Shown: positions 56,641 to 64,000 of the stretch, piece after piece
Layout of the letters: every line of letters begins with the position of its first letter
How positions within the stretch are numbered: position 1 is the first letter of the stretch
Assembly: GCF_012276985.1 (NCBI RefSeq)
Contig: NZ_JAAXMM010000008.1
Span: 124,001 to 188,000 of the forward strand
Source: Agrobacterium sp. a22-2
Lineage (GTDB): Bacteria > Pseudomonadota > Alphaproteobacteria > Rhizobiales > Rhizobiaceae
Direction of reading: 5' to 3'
DNA length: 64,000 bases
The notes under the pieces: generated by a model
The model's input: only the letters and a program-made list of their open reading frames with translations
What the model was told of the DNA's origin: nothing
The model's database searches: none
Position numbers and translations under genes: made by a program

Positions 56641-56729
56641 CAATCATTGAACCTTTTGGATGAAACCCCGCCGTCGCCTTCGTCTGAAGAGAAAGGCAAA
56701 AAAGGGGCGGATTTCCTCCCGGAACGCGT

Positions 56730-57590
56730 TTAGAATTCGAAGACCTGCCCGTCACTGATGACGAAAGAGCGATCAAACCGAGCTTTTGCCTGTCTGGCTA
56801 TTCTGTCGAGATCCTCGTCCTCATGAAAGAAGCTATGGTGGATCATTCCAATCGTCTGCACACCTGCAGCCTCACCGAGGCGGATCGCCTGCTGCCAGGA
56901 CGAATGACCGAAGCCGTTATACTTCCTCATTTCATCGTCGCAATAGGCACTGTCATAGAGAAGCAGGTCGGCGCCATCGACAAGCGCCAGCACATGTTCG
57001 TCCAGTTCTCCCGGCACGTGTTCCGTATCCGTTATGATCGCCACCACCTTACCGGCAAACTCGATGCGATAGCCGACCGCGCCGCCGGGATGTCTCAGGC
57101 GGTCGGTGCGCAACACGACGCCGGGCTTTGGCTCCAGCATATCTCCCGGCATGAAATCCTGATAGGTCACTGCGGCCTTGAAGACTTCGGGACCAACCGG
57201 AAACCAAGGTGGTTGCATGATCGCTTCCACAATAGCGCGTGTTGTCATCCTTCCTTCCATGTGAGCAGATGCGATGTTCACTGACATGTGGGGTTTGTGA
57301 AGCGGCGCGAAGAACGGCAGTCCGATGATGTGATCGAAGTGACAGTGGGTGAGGAAGAGGTTGAGTTCAGTCTCCTCTTCCTGCAGCAGCTTCCGCCCCG
57401 CAGGCACGATGCCTGTCCCTGCATCGAAGATCATCACGTCCTTGCCGCAGCGCACTTCGATGCATGTGGTGTTCCCGCCATAGCGGGAAAATACAGGGCC
57501 GGAAACAGGGACAGAACCGCGCGCGCCCCAGACCGTTACCGTTAGCCGGGCGGACTGTGCCGGGATCTCGTTAACGGGATCGCCGGCCAT
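56730..57590 (-). CDS. MBL-fold metallo-hydrolase, candidate cyclic-nucleotide phosphodiesterase
   Basis: A 286-residue metallo-beta-lactamase fold hydrolase. Zinc ligands are H82, H84, D86 and H87 in LTHCHFDHIIG, with further metal-ligand His/Asp in GGAVGYRIEFAG, ITDTEH and MIHHSFFHEDE. The start VTVWGARGSVPVSGP and GGNTTCIEVRCG are typical of the RNase Z-like/CpdP-type branch that includes class II phosphodiesterases. It lies between a cyclase and a cNMP-binding protein, so hydrolysis of cAMP or cGMP is a plausible role (inference). It starts 35 bp after the receptor gene stop. Confidence 0.85.
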   Translation of the reverse strand: MAGDPVNEIPAQSARLTVTVWGARGSVPVSGPVFSRYGGNTTCIEVRCGKDVMIFDAGTGIVPAGRKLLQEEETELNLFLTHCHFDHIIGLPFFAPLHKPHMSVNIASAHMEGRMTTRAIVEAIMQPPWFPVGPEVFKAAVTYQDFMPGDMLEPKPGVVLRTDRLRHPGGAVGYRIEFAGKVVAIITDTEHVPGELDEHVLALVDGADLLLYDSAYCDDEMRKYNGFGHSSWQQAIRLGEAAGVQTIGMIHHSFFHEDEDLDRIARQAKARFDRSFVISDGQVFEF

Positions 57591-57625
57591 GACACCCTCG
57601 CAAGCAACGCAGTTCCCCAGTCAAT

Positions 57626-58084
57626 TCACGCAAACTCATACTGGCCCTTATGCTTGGCCAATTCCTGGGTCGTCCGGGACAGGCGACTGGAAAGAACTTC
57701 CAGCACGCACAACATGAACTTCGGTGATTCAGTCATCAGTTTCAGGAAATTCTCTTTGTTAATCCGCAGCGTTTCAAGCTGCGTTGTCGCAATCACTGTG
57801 GCCGTTCTCTCGCCGTCGCCAAGCAGGGAAATTTCACCAATCAGAGAATTTCTTTCAATTGTCGCAACCTTGACCATGCCAAACGGCGTCTCCACCGTTA
57901 CTTCGGCCGACCCGCGGAGGATGACATAAGCCGCATCTCCAGCGTCACCTTGATGGAACAGCACCTGTCCCGGTGAAAAACGGACTCTCTCGGAGTTGAA
58001 AGCCAGAAGTTTCAGCCTTGCGGCATCGACAGAGGAAAACAACGGCAACGACCGTAGGCAACGCACTTCATCAGCAAGGATCAT
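57626..58084 (-). CDS. Stand-alone cyclic-nucleotide-binding domain protein
   Basis: A 152-residue protein made of one CAP-type cyclic-nucleotide-binding domain and short helices, without any DNA-binding domain. The phosphate-binding cassette is complete: GEISLLGDGERTATVIA, with the Glu that holds the ribose and the Arg that binds the phosphate. The ending LSSRLSRTTQELAKHKGQ may be a docking helix. GAGG lies 7 nt before the ATG at 58084; a GTG two codons earlier is too close. It probably carries the cyclase signal to a partner, most likely the adjacent ABC-type protein (inference). Confidence 0.88.
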   Translation of the reverse strand: MILADEVRCLRSLPLFSSVDAARLKLLAFNSERVRFSPGQVLFHQGDAGDAAYVILRGSAEVTVETPFGMVKVATIERNSLIGEISLLGDGERTATVIATTQLETLRINKENFLKLMTESPKFMLCVLEVLSSRLSRTTQELAKHKGQYEFA

Positions 58085-58118
58085 ATGCACACCTCAAACC
58101 AAAGTTGGCGGTCTTGAC

Positions 58119-60842
58119 CTACCCTGTGATCAACTCTTGTATCGTGCCGTCTTGTTCCATGAGCGAGGCATAGCTTCCATTGGCTTTGATCTCACCATCG
58201 CCGAAAACTACAACCCGTTCAAAGTAGGAGCTCAAGCTCGGATTGGACAGGACCCAAATGATACTGCACCCATTAGACCGCTCCTGCAAGAACGAGATGA
58301 CATTCTCGACCAATTGGCTCTGAAGTCGTGGGTTCAGTCCCGGCAGTGGCTGATTGAGAATATAGTATTCAGATTTACGAATTATAGCGCGGGCCACATT
58401 CAATTTGCGTCGCTGCAACAAGGTGAGCCGCCGCCCGCCCGGGCCGAGATCGAATTCGATGCCGGCTTCCAGGATGTCGCCGTAGACGTCATTTTCCTTG
58501 GCTAGGTCTTGGATCAGCGAGACGATGCGCTCATGCGCATTGGCATCAGAGCGGCTGATTTTGCCGAACACGATGTTTTCCATGAGACTCAGGCCTGCCT
58601 GAAATTCCGCGCCATCATATCGGGAAATGAGGGGCTGCAAATCAGCCGGGAGATTTTGATAGAAACTCTTGCGCGCTTCGACAATCTTGGCTCTGATCTC
58701 ATCGGTCAGCAAGCCGAAACGGAAGCGGCCTTCGACATAGGAGAAAGCGGTCAGGAACATCAAACGACGATTTTCCTCCGATACCTCGAACGGGCCCTTG
58801 CCATCGACGTCCATCTGGAGGCGGGCGAGATCCGGAATTTCCCGACCTTCCATAAAGGACAGTTCTGGAAGCAGGGGATTGTTTTGCTGCTCATCACCAA
58901 AAAGGTCGACCATGTTGGCGACGACCTCGCGGCCAACTTCGAAAAGTTCTTCCGCCAGACCGTTCTCTCTGACGATCGACCGGAAATAGTTTGTCGAAAT
59001 AATGCGACGGGCCGCTCCCTCGCCGCCGACCAAGGCGCCGAACAGCAGGTTTTCGGCAATCGTCGCTTCGCTGTTGTAGGCATCAAACTCGAACGGTTCG
59101 ACAAGTCGCGGCAGCTTGAGGGTTTGCAGCCTCTCACGCAAAGTCTGACGGGCAGCGATCGAGAAGGATGCTAGGCCCCTATTCACCGTCGGATCGATCG
59201 TATTGCGCAGGCCGAGGTCGAACACATCGTGGGTGAGCAAGACGGTGTCGAGCGCATCCAGCATCCAACGGTTCTGCGTGGCACGATCCGCGACATTGTC
59301 CGGGGCTTCGGCGTCGGCCATCCACTCGCCCTCGATGTCGAAATCAACATTGCCGGCGAGGCGCGCCTCCTTGATTTCCCACTGTCGCCGAGCGGCGGCC
59401 TTGCCCTTGCGTGCAAGGGGCCGCAATGGCGCATGTTTCAGACCATAAAGAAGATTGTTCCGCAGAGTGCCATGGAAGAAATAGGATTCCGCCGACACAT
59501 AGCTCAGGTTCCGCCCGGTGATCGACTCGGGCAGTTCGAGAACGTCGACGTCGCCGATCATGATCTTGCCGCTCGCCGGCCATACAGCCCGGCCCATCGC
59601 CTCTGCGACAGCGACAGCGGTCGTGCCGTCGGCATCAAGGAAAGCCACCACTTCGTTGCGTCCGATATCGAACGAGACATTATTGGCAAGCCGGGCGCCA
59701 CTGTCGTCGTTGATCGCCAGATTAACGGCAGCAATTGTACCGTTCAGGGGCGTGACGACGGTCTTGGACATCTTTTGGATTTCCTCGCCCAACATGGCAT
59801 CCGATTGGAACTGCTCGACCACCTGCTCGAACTTCACCTGCACATCCTGCCGCCCCTGATCCCAGTCGATGAGGTCCTTCAGAGGACTTGGCAATTCCTT
59901 ATAGGCATTGATGACAGCGACCAACTGCCCGACGTCGAGGCTGCCCTTCAGCGTCAGATATCCTCCGATGGAGTAGAACAGGAAGGGCGTGACCTGCGCC
60001 AGGAAGTTATTGATGAATTTCACCATGAACTTCCACTGATAGAGATCGTAGCGGATTGCAAAGATCTCACCCAGCCGGCGTGCCATGTCGGCGCGTTCAT
60101 AGTTGGACGTATCGTAGGCGTGGATGGTCGAGATTCCATCGACCATTTCGCCGACGCGACCAGCCAGAGCCCGTGCTGTTAGCTGCCGCTGGCGTCCCAA
60201 GCGTATCAGACGCCGGCGCATACGCGGGATGATGCCGAGCTGAAGCATGGCCATCAGGAGCGCGACCATGCCAAGCCAGAGGTTCTGTGCTAGAATGAAA
60301 CCGAGGGATACCAGAATTTGTCCGCCAAGCATGGCGGGCGAGACAAATGCCTCTCCGGCAAAGCCTCCGAGCGGCTCCACCTCGTCCTTGATCATTGTCG
60401 CGATTTCGCTGCTTTTGCTCCGCTTGAAATAGATTGGCGGAAAACGCAGGACCCGGTCGATCAACTGGAAGCGGATGCGCCGCAAAAGCCTCTCGCCGAG
60501 GCGCCCCTTGTAGGTGTTGATCACATACTTGAAGGCGTTGTTGACAATGACCAGCCCCAGGAACTCGAAGCTGAGTGCCATCAGCATCGACAGGCGGTCG
60601 AGAGGGTAACCCGCATAGATCTCGAAGGGCCCAATCAGCGGGAGATTGTAGCTGATCTTGAAAAACGGCTGTACCGCATCCGCCGTCGCAAAACCATCGC
60701 CCTGGATCGGTCCGTTGATGATCTGTTTTGGAAGATCCAGCGCCAGGAAATACGGAATCATCGACAAAGCGACGATCAACAGTATGACGATCTGCTGGCG
60801 TCGGGTATGACCCCAGATGTATCGAGAAAGGCTTTTTTCCAT
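58119..60842 (-). CDS. ABC-exporter-like protein with degenerate nucleotide-binding domain (pseudo-ATPase)
   Basis: A 907-residue fusion. About 1-325: exporter-type membrane domain (KQIINGPIQGDG, IDRVLRFPPIYFKRSKSSEIATMIKDE). About 365-907: a nucleotide-binding domain in which every catalytic element has decayed. Walker A reads LDADGTTAVA near 402-411 (Lys replaced by Ala409); the Q-loop Gln is Ala451; the signature LSGGQ is LTLLQ near 806-810; Walker B ends LNQ (N830, Q831) instead of LDE; the D-loop is GLN; the H-loop His is missing. Three Q-loop-like segments occur, ending RNNLLYG (461-467), AENLLFG (596-602) and MENIVFG (754-760), so the region between Walker A and signature is expanded to about 390 residues. 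The frame is uninterrupted, which argues against simple decay. Confidence 0.85.
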   Translation of the reverse strand: MEKSLSRYIWGHTRRQQIVILLIVALSMIPYFLALDLPKQIINGPIQGDGFATADAVQPFFKISYNLPLIGPFEIYAGYPLDRLSMLMALSFEFLGLVIVNNAFKYVINTYKGRLGERLLRRIRFQLIDRVLRFPPIYFKRSKSSEIATMIKDEVEPLGGFAGEAFVSPAMLGGQILVSLGFILAQNLWLGMVALLMAMLQLGIIPRMRRRLIRLGRQRQLTARALAGRVGEMVDGISTIHAYDTSNYERADMARRLGEIFAIRYDLYQWKFMVKFINNFLAQVTPFLFYSIGGYLTLKGSLDVGQLVAVINAYKELPSPLKDLIDWDQGRQDVQVKFEQVVEQFQSDAMLGEEIQKMSKTVVTPLNGTIAAVNLAINDDSGARLANNVSFDIGRNEVVAFLDADGTTAVAVAEAMGRAVWPASGKIMIGDVDVLELPESITGRNLSYVSAESYFFHGTLRNNLLYGLKHAPLRPLARKGKAAARRQWEIKEARLAGNVDFDIEGEWMADAEAPDNVADRATQNRWMLDALDTVLLTHDVFDLGLRNTIDPTVNRGLASFSIAARQTLRERLQTLKLPRLVEPFEFDAYNSEATIAENLLFGALVGGEGAARRIISTNYFRSIVRENGLAEELFEVGREVVANMVDLFGDEQQNNPLLPELSFMEGREIPDLARLQMDVDGKGPFEVSEENRRLMFLTAFSYVEGRFRFGLLTDEIRAKIVEARKSFYQNLPADLQPLISRYDGAEFQAGLSLMENIVFGKISRSDANAHERIVSLIQDLAKENDVYGDILEAGIEFDLGPGGRRLTLLQRRKLNVARAIIRKSEYYILNQPLPGLNPRLQSQLVENVISFLQERSNGCSIIWVLSNPSLSSYFERVVVFGDGEIKANGSYASLMEQDGTIQELITG

Positions 60843-60936
60843 GTACCGAAGCTTGGCCTGACCGGGGGCGCGTGAGATCTTTTAGCGCCAGCAACGCAAG
60901 TTGTCAAAAATATGCCAATGGCCGGTCTGTCGGTGC

Positions 60937-61974
60937 TTACGCCGCCGGGGCTTCGTCATCTCTGAGAGCCTGGGACCATGCGCGGTACCATTTGACAAAC
61001 TCGCGTACGCCCTCTTCCAGAGGTGTCTGGGGCACGAAGCCGGTTAGTGCCTTCAAAAGTTTCTGATCGGCAAAGGTGCGCGGCACGTCTCCCTTCTGTG
61101 GCGGAAGATATCGGCGGATTGCCTGCTGACCTATCGCCTCCTCGACGATATCCACGAAACGGATCAGTTCGACCGGCAGCCCGGCTCCGATATTGATCAC
61201 CCGGAACGGTGCGTGGCGCGACAGCGTGTCCACGACGTCCGCGGCATCTATCCGGTTGCTTTCTGCCGGCGGAATATCCGCAAGCCTTACGATTGCCTCG
61301 ACCAGATCATCGATATAGGTGAAGTCTCGACTCATCCGGCCCTCGCTGTAGATTTCGACGGGACGGTGATTGATGATCGCATCGGTGAATTTGAACAGCG
61401 CCATGTCTGGCCGGCCCCATGGGCCGTAGACGGTAAAGAACCTGAAGGCCGTTGTCGGCACCTTGTGAAGATGGGCGTAGGAATGGCCCATGGCCTCCAT
61501 CGCCTTTTTCGTCGCGGCATAGATGGTCAGCGGCTCGTCCGCATGATCGCTCTCCAGAAACGGAATGCTCTCGTTTGCGCCATAGACCGACGAGCTCGAG
61601 GCCAGAAGAAGGTGTTTCGGCTTCACTGCCTTCGCCAGTTCGAGGATCTGCCACGAGCCGTTGATATTGGCGGACACATAGGTGCCTGGCTCCTCCAGGC
61701 TGTAGCGGACGCCGGCTTGCGCCGCGAGATGAATGATCACGTCGGGCCGCTCGATGGATGCGGCACGCTCCAGAGCATCCTTGTCCTCCAGCATGCCGAT
61801 GACTGGATCGAAATTGTCGTAAGCGCAGAGAATTTCGTGACGCTGACGCTTCAACCGGACGTCATAGTAATGGGTCATGCCGTCGAAGCCGGTTACCGCA
61901 TGACCAGCAGCCAGCAGTCTGCGCGCAAGATGAAAGCCGATGAAGCCACCCGTGCCGGTTACCAAATACCGCAT
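60937..61974 (-). CDS. lpsL: UDP-glucuronate 4-epimerase, LpsL-like
   Basis: A 345-residue NAD-dependent extended SDR that interconverts UDP-glucuronate and UDP-galacturonate. Motifs: GTGGFIG at 7-13, [14 protein letters not shown] with catalytic Ser near 128-129, and Y152-xxx-K156 in [22 protein letters not shown] and [19 protein letters not shown] are typical of the uronate subgroup (GAE/LpsL), which supplies galacturonate for rhizobial polysaccharides. It is the first gene of the minus-strand cluster, with a 94-bp gap to the next gene. The symbol is by subgroup resemblance. Confidence 0.88.
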   Translation of the reverse strand: MRYLVTGTGGFIGFHLARRLLAAGHAVTGFDGMTHYYDVRLKRQRHEILCAYDNFDPVIGMLEDKDALERAASIERPDVIIHLAAQAGVRYSLEEPGTYVSANINGSWQILELAKAVKPKHLLLASSSSVYGANESIPFLESDHADEPLTIYAATKKAMEAMGHSYAHLHKVPTTAFRFFTVYGPWGRPDMALFKFTDAIINHRPVEIYSEGRMSRDFTYIDDLVEAIVRLADIPPAESNRIDAADVVDTLSRHAPFRVINIGAGLPVELIRFVDIVEEAIGQQAIRRYLPPQKGDVPRTFADQKLLKALTGFVPQTPLEEGVREFVKWYRAWSQALRDDEAPAA

Positions 61975-62685
61975 GCTTTACCCATAGATCCATTCTTGTA
62001 CTGTCTGCCCATCAACGGGGCAAAGACAGGGCAAGTCTTTGTGTTATTTCACCAAATTGCGCGCGACTGAAAAGCTGAATTACATCCGCTCGGTCGACAG
62101 ATCGCTCAAACGAACAACGGCCCACTCACCGTGGCAGTTATTTGAACATGGATATGTCAGATTACCTCTGAAATACAATAGGGTTGAAGAATGGTTGCTC
62201 GGGAGTTCGGCGGTCGACGCTCACATCGGGCATGCGCCTATAAAGCCCTGCAATGTTGCCTGGATCGAAAGACTTTTGCCGTCGCTCCCATGGCAGACGA
62301 CAACGCGGCAAGGACCGCGTGAACCCACATCAAGCGGTCGGTTCAGATTCGGCTTCAAACATCTTCGTGATATTTGCGATGAGCTTTGAAGAACTGTGGT
62401 GACGCTTTGAGCCGTCTGCTATCTGTCGGTAAAAGATAGGACAATGACCATCAAATGCCTCTGCGATGTGTCTCGAACATGAGGTGAGGCCGACGGTCTG
62501 AGCGATCCCTTTCGGAAAGGCTGCCATCTGCTATGGCGCTTGATTTTTTGCACTCGGCTACGAGGACAGGGTAGGCCCCCTGATTGCAATACGGACGCCC
62601 TCATCAGTGGGACCTCGTCACCCGCAACAGGTTTCCGTGAATGGACAACAGGCGGTCGTGGCTCTGGGAGAAAAAGGATTGCGAG
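61975..62685. other. Gap between two divergent units, no gene supported
   Basis: About 710 bp between the epimerase start and the DUF3095 gene. Open frames here are short, with composition unlike the neighbours, and none has a credible ribosome-binding site. One hairpin is seen at 62001-62029. Promoters for both flanking units should lie here; TTTGTG at 62038-62043 and TTTCAC at 62047-62052 form a weak, imperfect CRP/FNR-like dyad that I do not call. Confidence 0.5.
62001..62029 (-). promoter_or_regulatory. Hairpin/dyad upstream of the glycan cluster
   Basis: CTGTCT and GCCC (62001-62010) pair with GGGC (62018-62021) and AGACAG (62024-62029) around ATCAACG, with an AA bulge. It lies 27 bp before the epimerase ATG, so it may be a 5-prime leader structure or an operator for the first gene of the cluster. 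Confidence 0.4.
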
Positions 62686-62709
62686 ATGGAATCGACGGAT
62701 ACTGAATTT

Positions 62710-62733
62710 CTTGCAGGCTTGCAGGCTTGCAAG
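62710..62733 (+). repeat. 8-bp tandem repeat causing frame shift in DUF3095 gene
   Basis: CTTGCAGG at 62710-62717 and 62718-62725 is followed by CTTGCAAG at 62726-62733. Removing one 8-bp unit joins the ATG at 62686 in frame with the long downstream frame and gives the normal family N-terminus (EFLAGLQVFRNFEDVADP). Confidence 0.85.
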
Positions 62734-63830
62734 TATTTCGCAATTTCGAGGATGTGGCCGATCCCGCCGTCTATTGCGCCTTGCCATCGGGCTGGGCATT
62801 GGCTGTCGCGGATATCGTCGCTTCAACCTCGGCAATCGACGCGGGCCGCTACAAGGCGGTGAACATGGCGGGCGCTGCCGTCATATCCAGTCTTTTGAAC
62901 AGTCTGGAATCTCATGACCTGCCATTCGTATTCGGCGGTGACGGTGCAACCGTGGCAGTGCCGCCGAAGGGGCTTGATATCGCGACCGTTACTCTGTCGA
63001 AAGTGCAGCGCTGGGTTCAGGACGATCTGGGGCTGACAATGCGTGTCGCACCGGTTCCTCTGGATGATATCCGCGACCACGGCTTCGATGTCCGCATCGC
63101 CCGCTTCCAAGCCAGTGATGACGTGTCCTATGCCATGTTTTCAGGTGGTGGCAACCGCCGGGCGGACGAACGTATGAAGGAAGGGCAGTATGCCGTGCCG
63201 ACCGCCGCCATCGGTGCCCGGCCAGACCTGAGCGGCCTGTCCTGCAGGTGGAACCCGATTGAAGCCACCCATGACAAGGTCGTCTCGATCATCGCGGTTC
63301 CCAGACTGGCGCAGGACATGGAGGCCTTCAGCAGGCTCGTTCTCGATATCATAAATCTGGTGGAGGAGGATCGGCGGCACGGGGTGCCGGAGGATGGGCC
63401 GAAGCTCGGCTTCGTGCACGAGGGCCTAGGATACGAGGCGAGTGCCGGTGCCGCATATAGCCACCATATCGGCTTGTTGAAGCGCCGCCTGCAGGTGCTC
63501 GGCGAAGTACTGCTCGTCAAAGTGCTCGGCGTGCTTGGCGTAAACCTCGGCAGCTTCAGTGCTACGCGTTACAGGCGAGCCGTTGCCAGCAACACCGACT
63601 TTCGCAAGTTCGATGACGGCCTGAAGATGACGATCGATCTGGACCGGAACAGGCTGGAGACGCTCCGCCAGCGGCTTGAGCAGTCATATGCTGCAGGGCT
63701 CTGTTTCTATGGGCTGCACGAACAGGAGTCGGCACTCATGACCTGTATCGTTCCCTCACCGCCGTCGAACGATCATATGCATTTTGTTGATGGCGCCATG
63801 GCGGATATGCAGCCGCAGCCGCCCATCTGA
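62727..63830 (+). CDS. DUF3095 protein, class III cyclase-like core, N-terminus out of frame
   Basis: A 367-residue DUF3095 protein. Its core resembles class III nucleotidyl cyclases: VADIVASTSAIDAGRYKAVN (first metal-Asp region) and LPFVFGGDGATVAVPP (GGDG hairpin), followed by a large C-terminal part. The best start, the ATG at 62686 with AAGGA 7 nt upstream, is out of frame because an 8-bp unit is repeated at 62710-62725. As read here the frame can begin only at a TTG (62727), which loses about 11 residues. Either the gene is silenced, is phase-variable, or uses the weak TTG. No defined function is known for DUF3095; a signalling role is suggested by the fold and by the nearby cyclase cluster. 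Confidence 0.8.
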   Translation: MQVFRNFEDVADPAVYCALPSGWALAVADIVASTSAIDAGRYKAVNMAGAAVISSLLNSLESHDLPFVFGGDGATVAVPPKGLDIATVTLSKVQRWVQDDLGLTMRVAPVPLDDIRDHGFDVRIARFQASDDVSYAMFSGGGNRRADERMKEGQYAVPTAAIGARPDLSGLSCRWNPIEATHDKVVSIIAVPRLAQDMEAFSRLVLDIINLVEEDRRHGVPEDGPKLGFVHEGLGYEASAGAAYSHHIGLLKRRLQVLGEVLLVKVLGVLGVNLGSFSATRYRRAVASNTDFRKFDDGLKMTIDLDRNRLETLRQRLEQSYAAGLCFYGLHEQESALMTCIVPSPPSNDHMHFVDGAMADMQPQPPI

Positions 63831-64000
63831 AACGGCAGATGCAGATGGGGTCGGAAACGTGAGGTCTGTTGTTTGCTTGTCGACAAAACAGCAGGCAATC
63901 CATCAAGACACCGCCGGGGACGGCCGCTTCTCCACGCAGGTTTATCCGACGAATTGGCATATTCACCCAGAACTTGCCTGGTGGTGGTTTCCCCGATAAA
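63831..64000. other. End of window, nothing supported
   Basis: The last 170 bp hold no credible gene. A frame on the plus strand stays open to near the edge (ending HPELAWWWFPR) but has no ribosome-binding site and overlaps the DUF3095 gene. Confidence 0.4.

Noticed and set aside
58119..60842. The ABC-like gene as a pseudogene
   Set aside because: Although the ATPase motifs are lost, the 907-codon frame has no stop or frameshift and its flanking spacings are operon-like, so a maintained non-ATPase is more likely.
62038..62052. CRP/FNR-like dyad upstream of the glycan cluster
   Set aside because: TTTGTG and TTTCAC are too poorly symmetric for the TGTGA-N6-TCACA pattern, and they do not fit the TGTT-N8-AACA-like pattern of rhizobial cAMP regulators either.
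62039..62389. A 116-residue plus-strand frame before the DUF3095 gene
   Set aside because: No ribosome-binding site, no family, and composition unlike the neighbours.

Overview
The window reads as a chromosomal segment of an alphaproteobacterium of the order Hyphomicrobiales, most likely Rhizobiaceae. The evidence is the gene order infC-rpmI-rplT then pheS-pheT, an Irr-type (ICE) palindrome in front of an mbfA-like ferritin gene, a second short FtsZ without a C-terminal tail, many LysR/MarR/AraC regulators, and rhizobial families such as BTLCP and LpsL-like epimerase. No rRNA, tRNA or CRISPR array was recognised.

Layout. 0-11.4 kb: start of an MFS gene, a class A beta-lactamase divergent from an AmpR-like LysR regulator, short ftsZ, a cupin regulator/GNAT/acetylpolyamine amidohydrolase group, a MerR-ATPase fusion, an orphan TRAP binding protein, a truncated globin, mbfA, a transglutaminase-like peptidase and an alpha/beta hydrolase. 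11.5-16.7 kb: infC (ATT start), rpmI, rplT, pheS, pheT. 16.7-35.5 kb: metabolic and envelope genes with divergent regulators and visible operators (two aldo/keto reductases, a GlxA-type regulator with an isochorismatase-like hydrolase, a Gfo/Idh oxidoreductase, a GT2/GtrA-like/large membrane protein group, xseA, a MarR-DMT pair, aminopeptidase, ybaK-arsC family pair).

35.5-43.98 kb is an accessory stretch: a complete ISL3-family insertion sequence, an MFS-SDR-cyclophilin-like-lipocalin-like cluster with a divergent LysR regulator, a ClC channel gene destroyed by several frameshifts, and a truncated IS256-type transposase.

43.98-61.97 kb is the most interesting part: thirteen genes on the minus strand, tightly packed within sub-blocks. 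In transcription order: UDP-glucuronate 4-epimerase, a 907-residue ABC-exporter-like protein whose nucleotide-binding elements are all degenerate, a stand-alone cyclic-nucleotide-binding protein, an MBL-fold hydrolase, a membrane class III cyclase with histidine-rich helices and a 2Fe-2S domain, a polysaccharide-lyase-like secreted protein, a four-gene peptide-type ABC importer, and three glycosyltransferases. I propose (inference) a redox/cAMP-controlled glycan synthesis or export system. Beyond it, at 62.7-63.8 kb, lies a DUF3095 cyclase-like gene whose natural ATG is out of frame because of an 8-bp tandem duplication.
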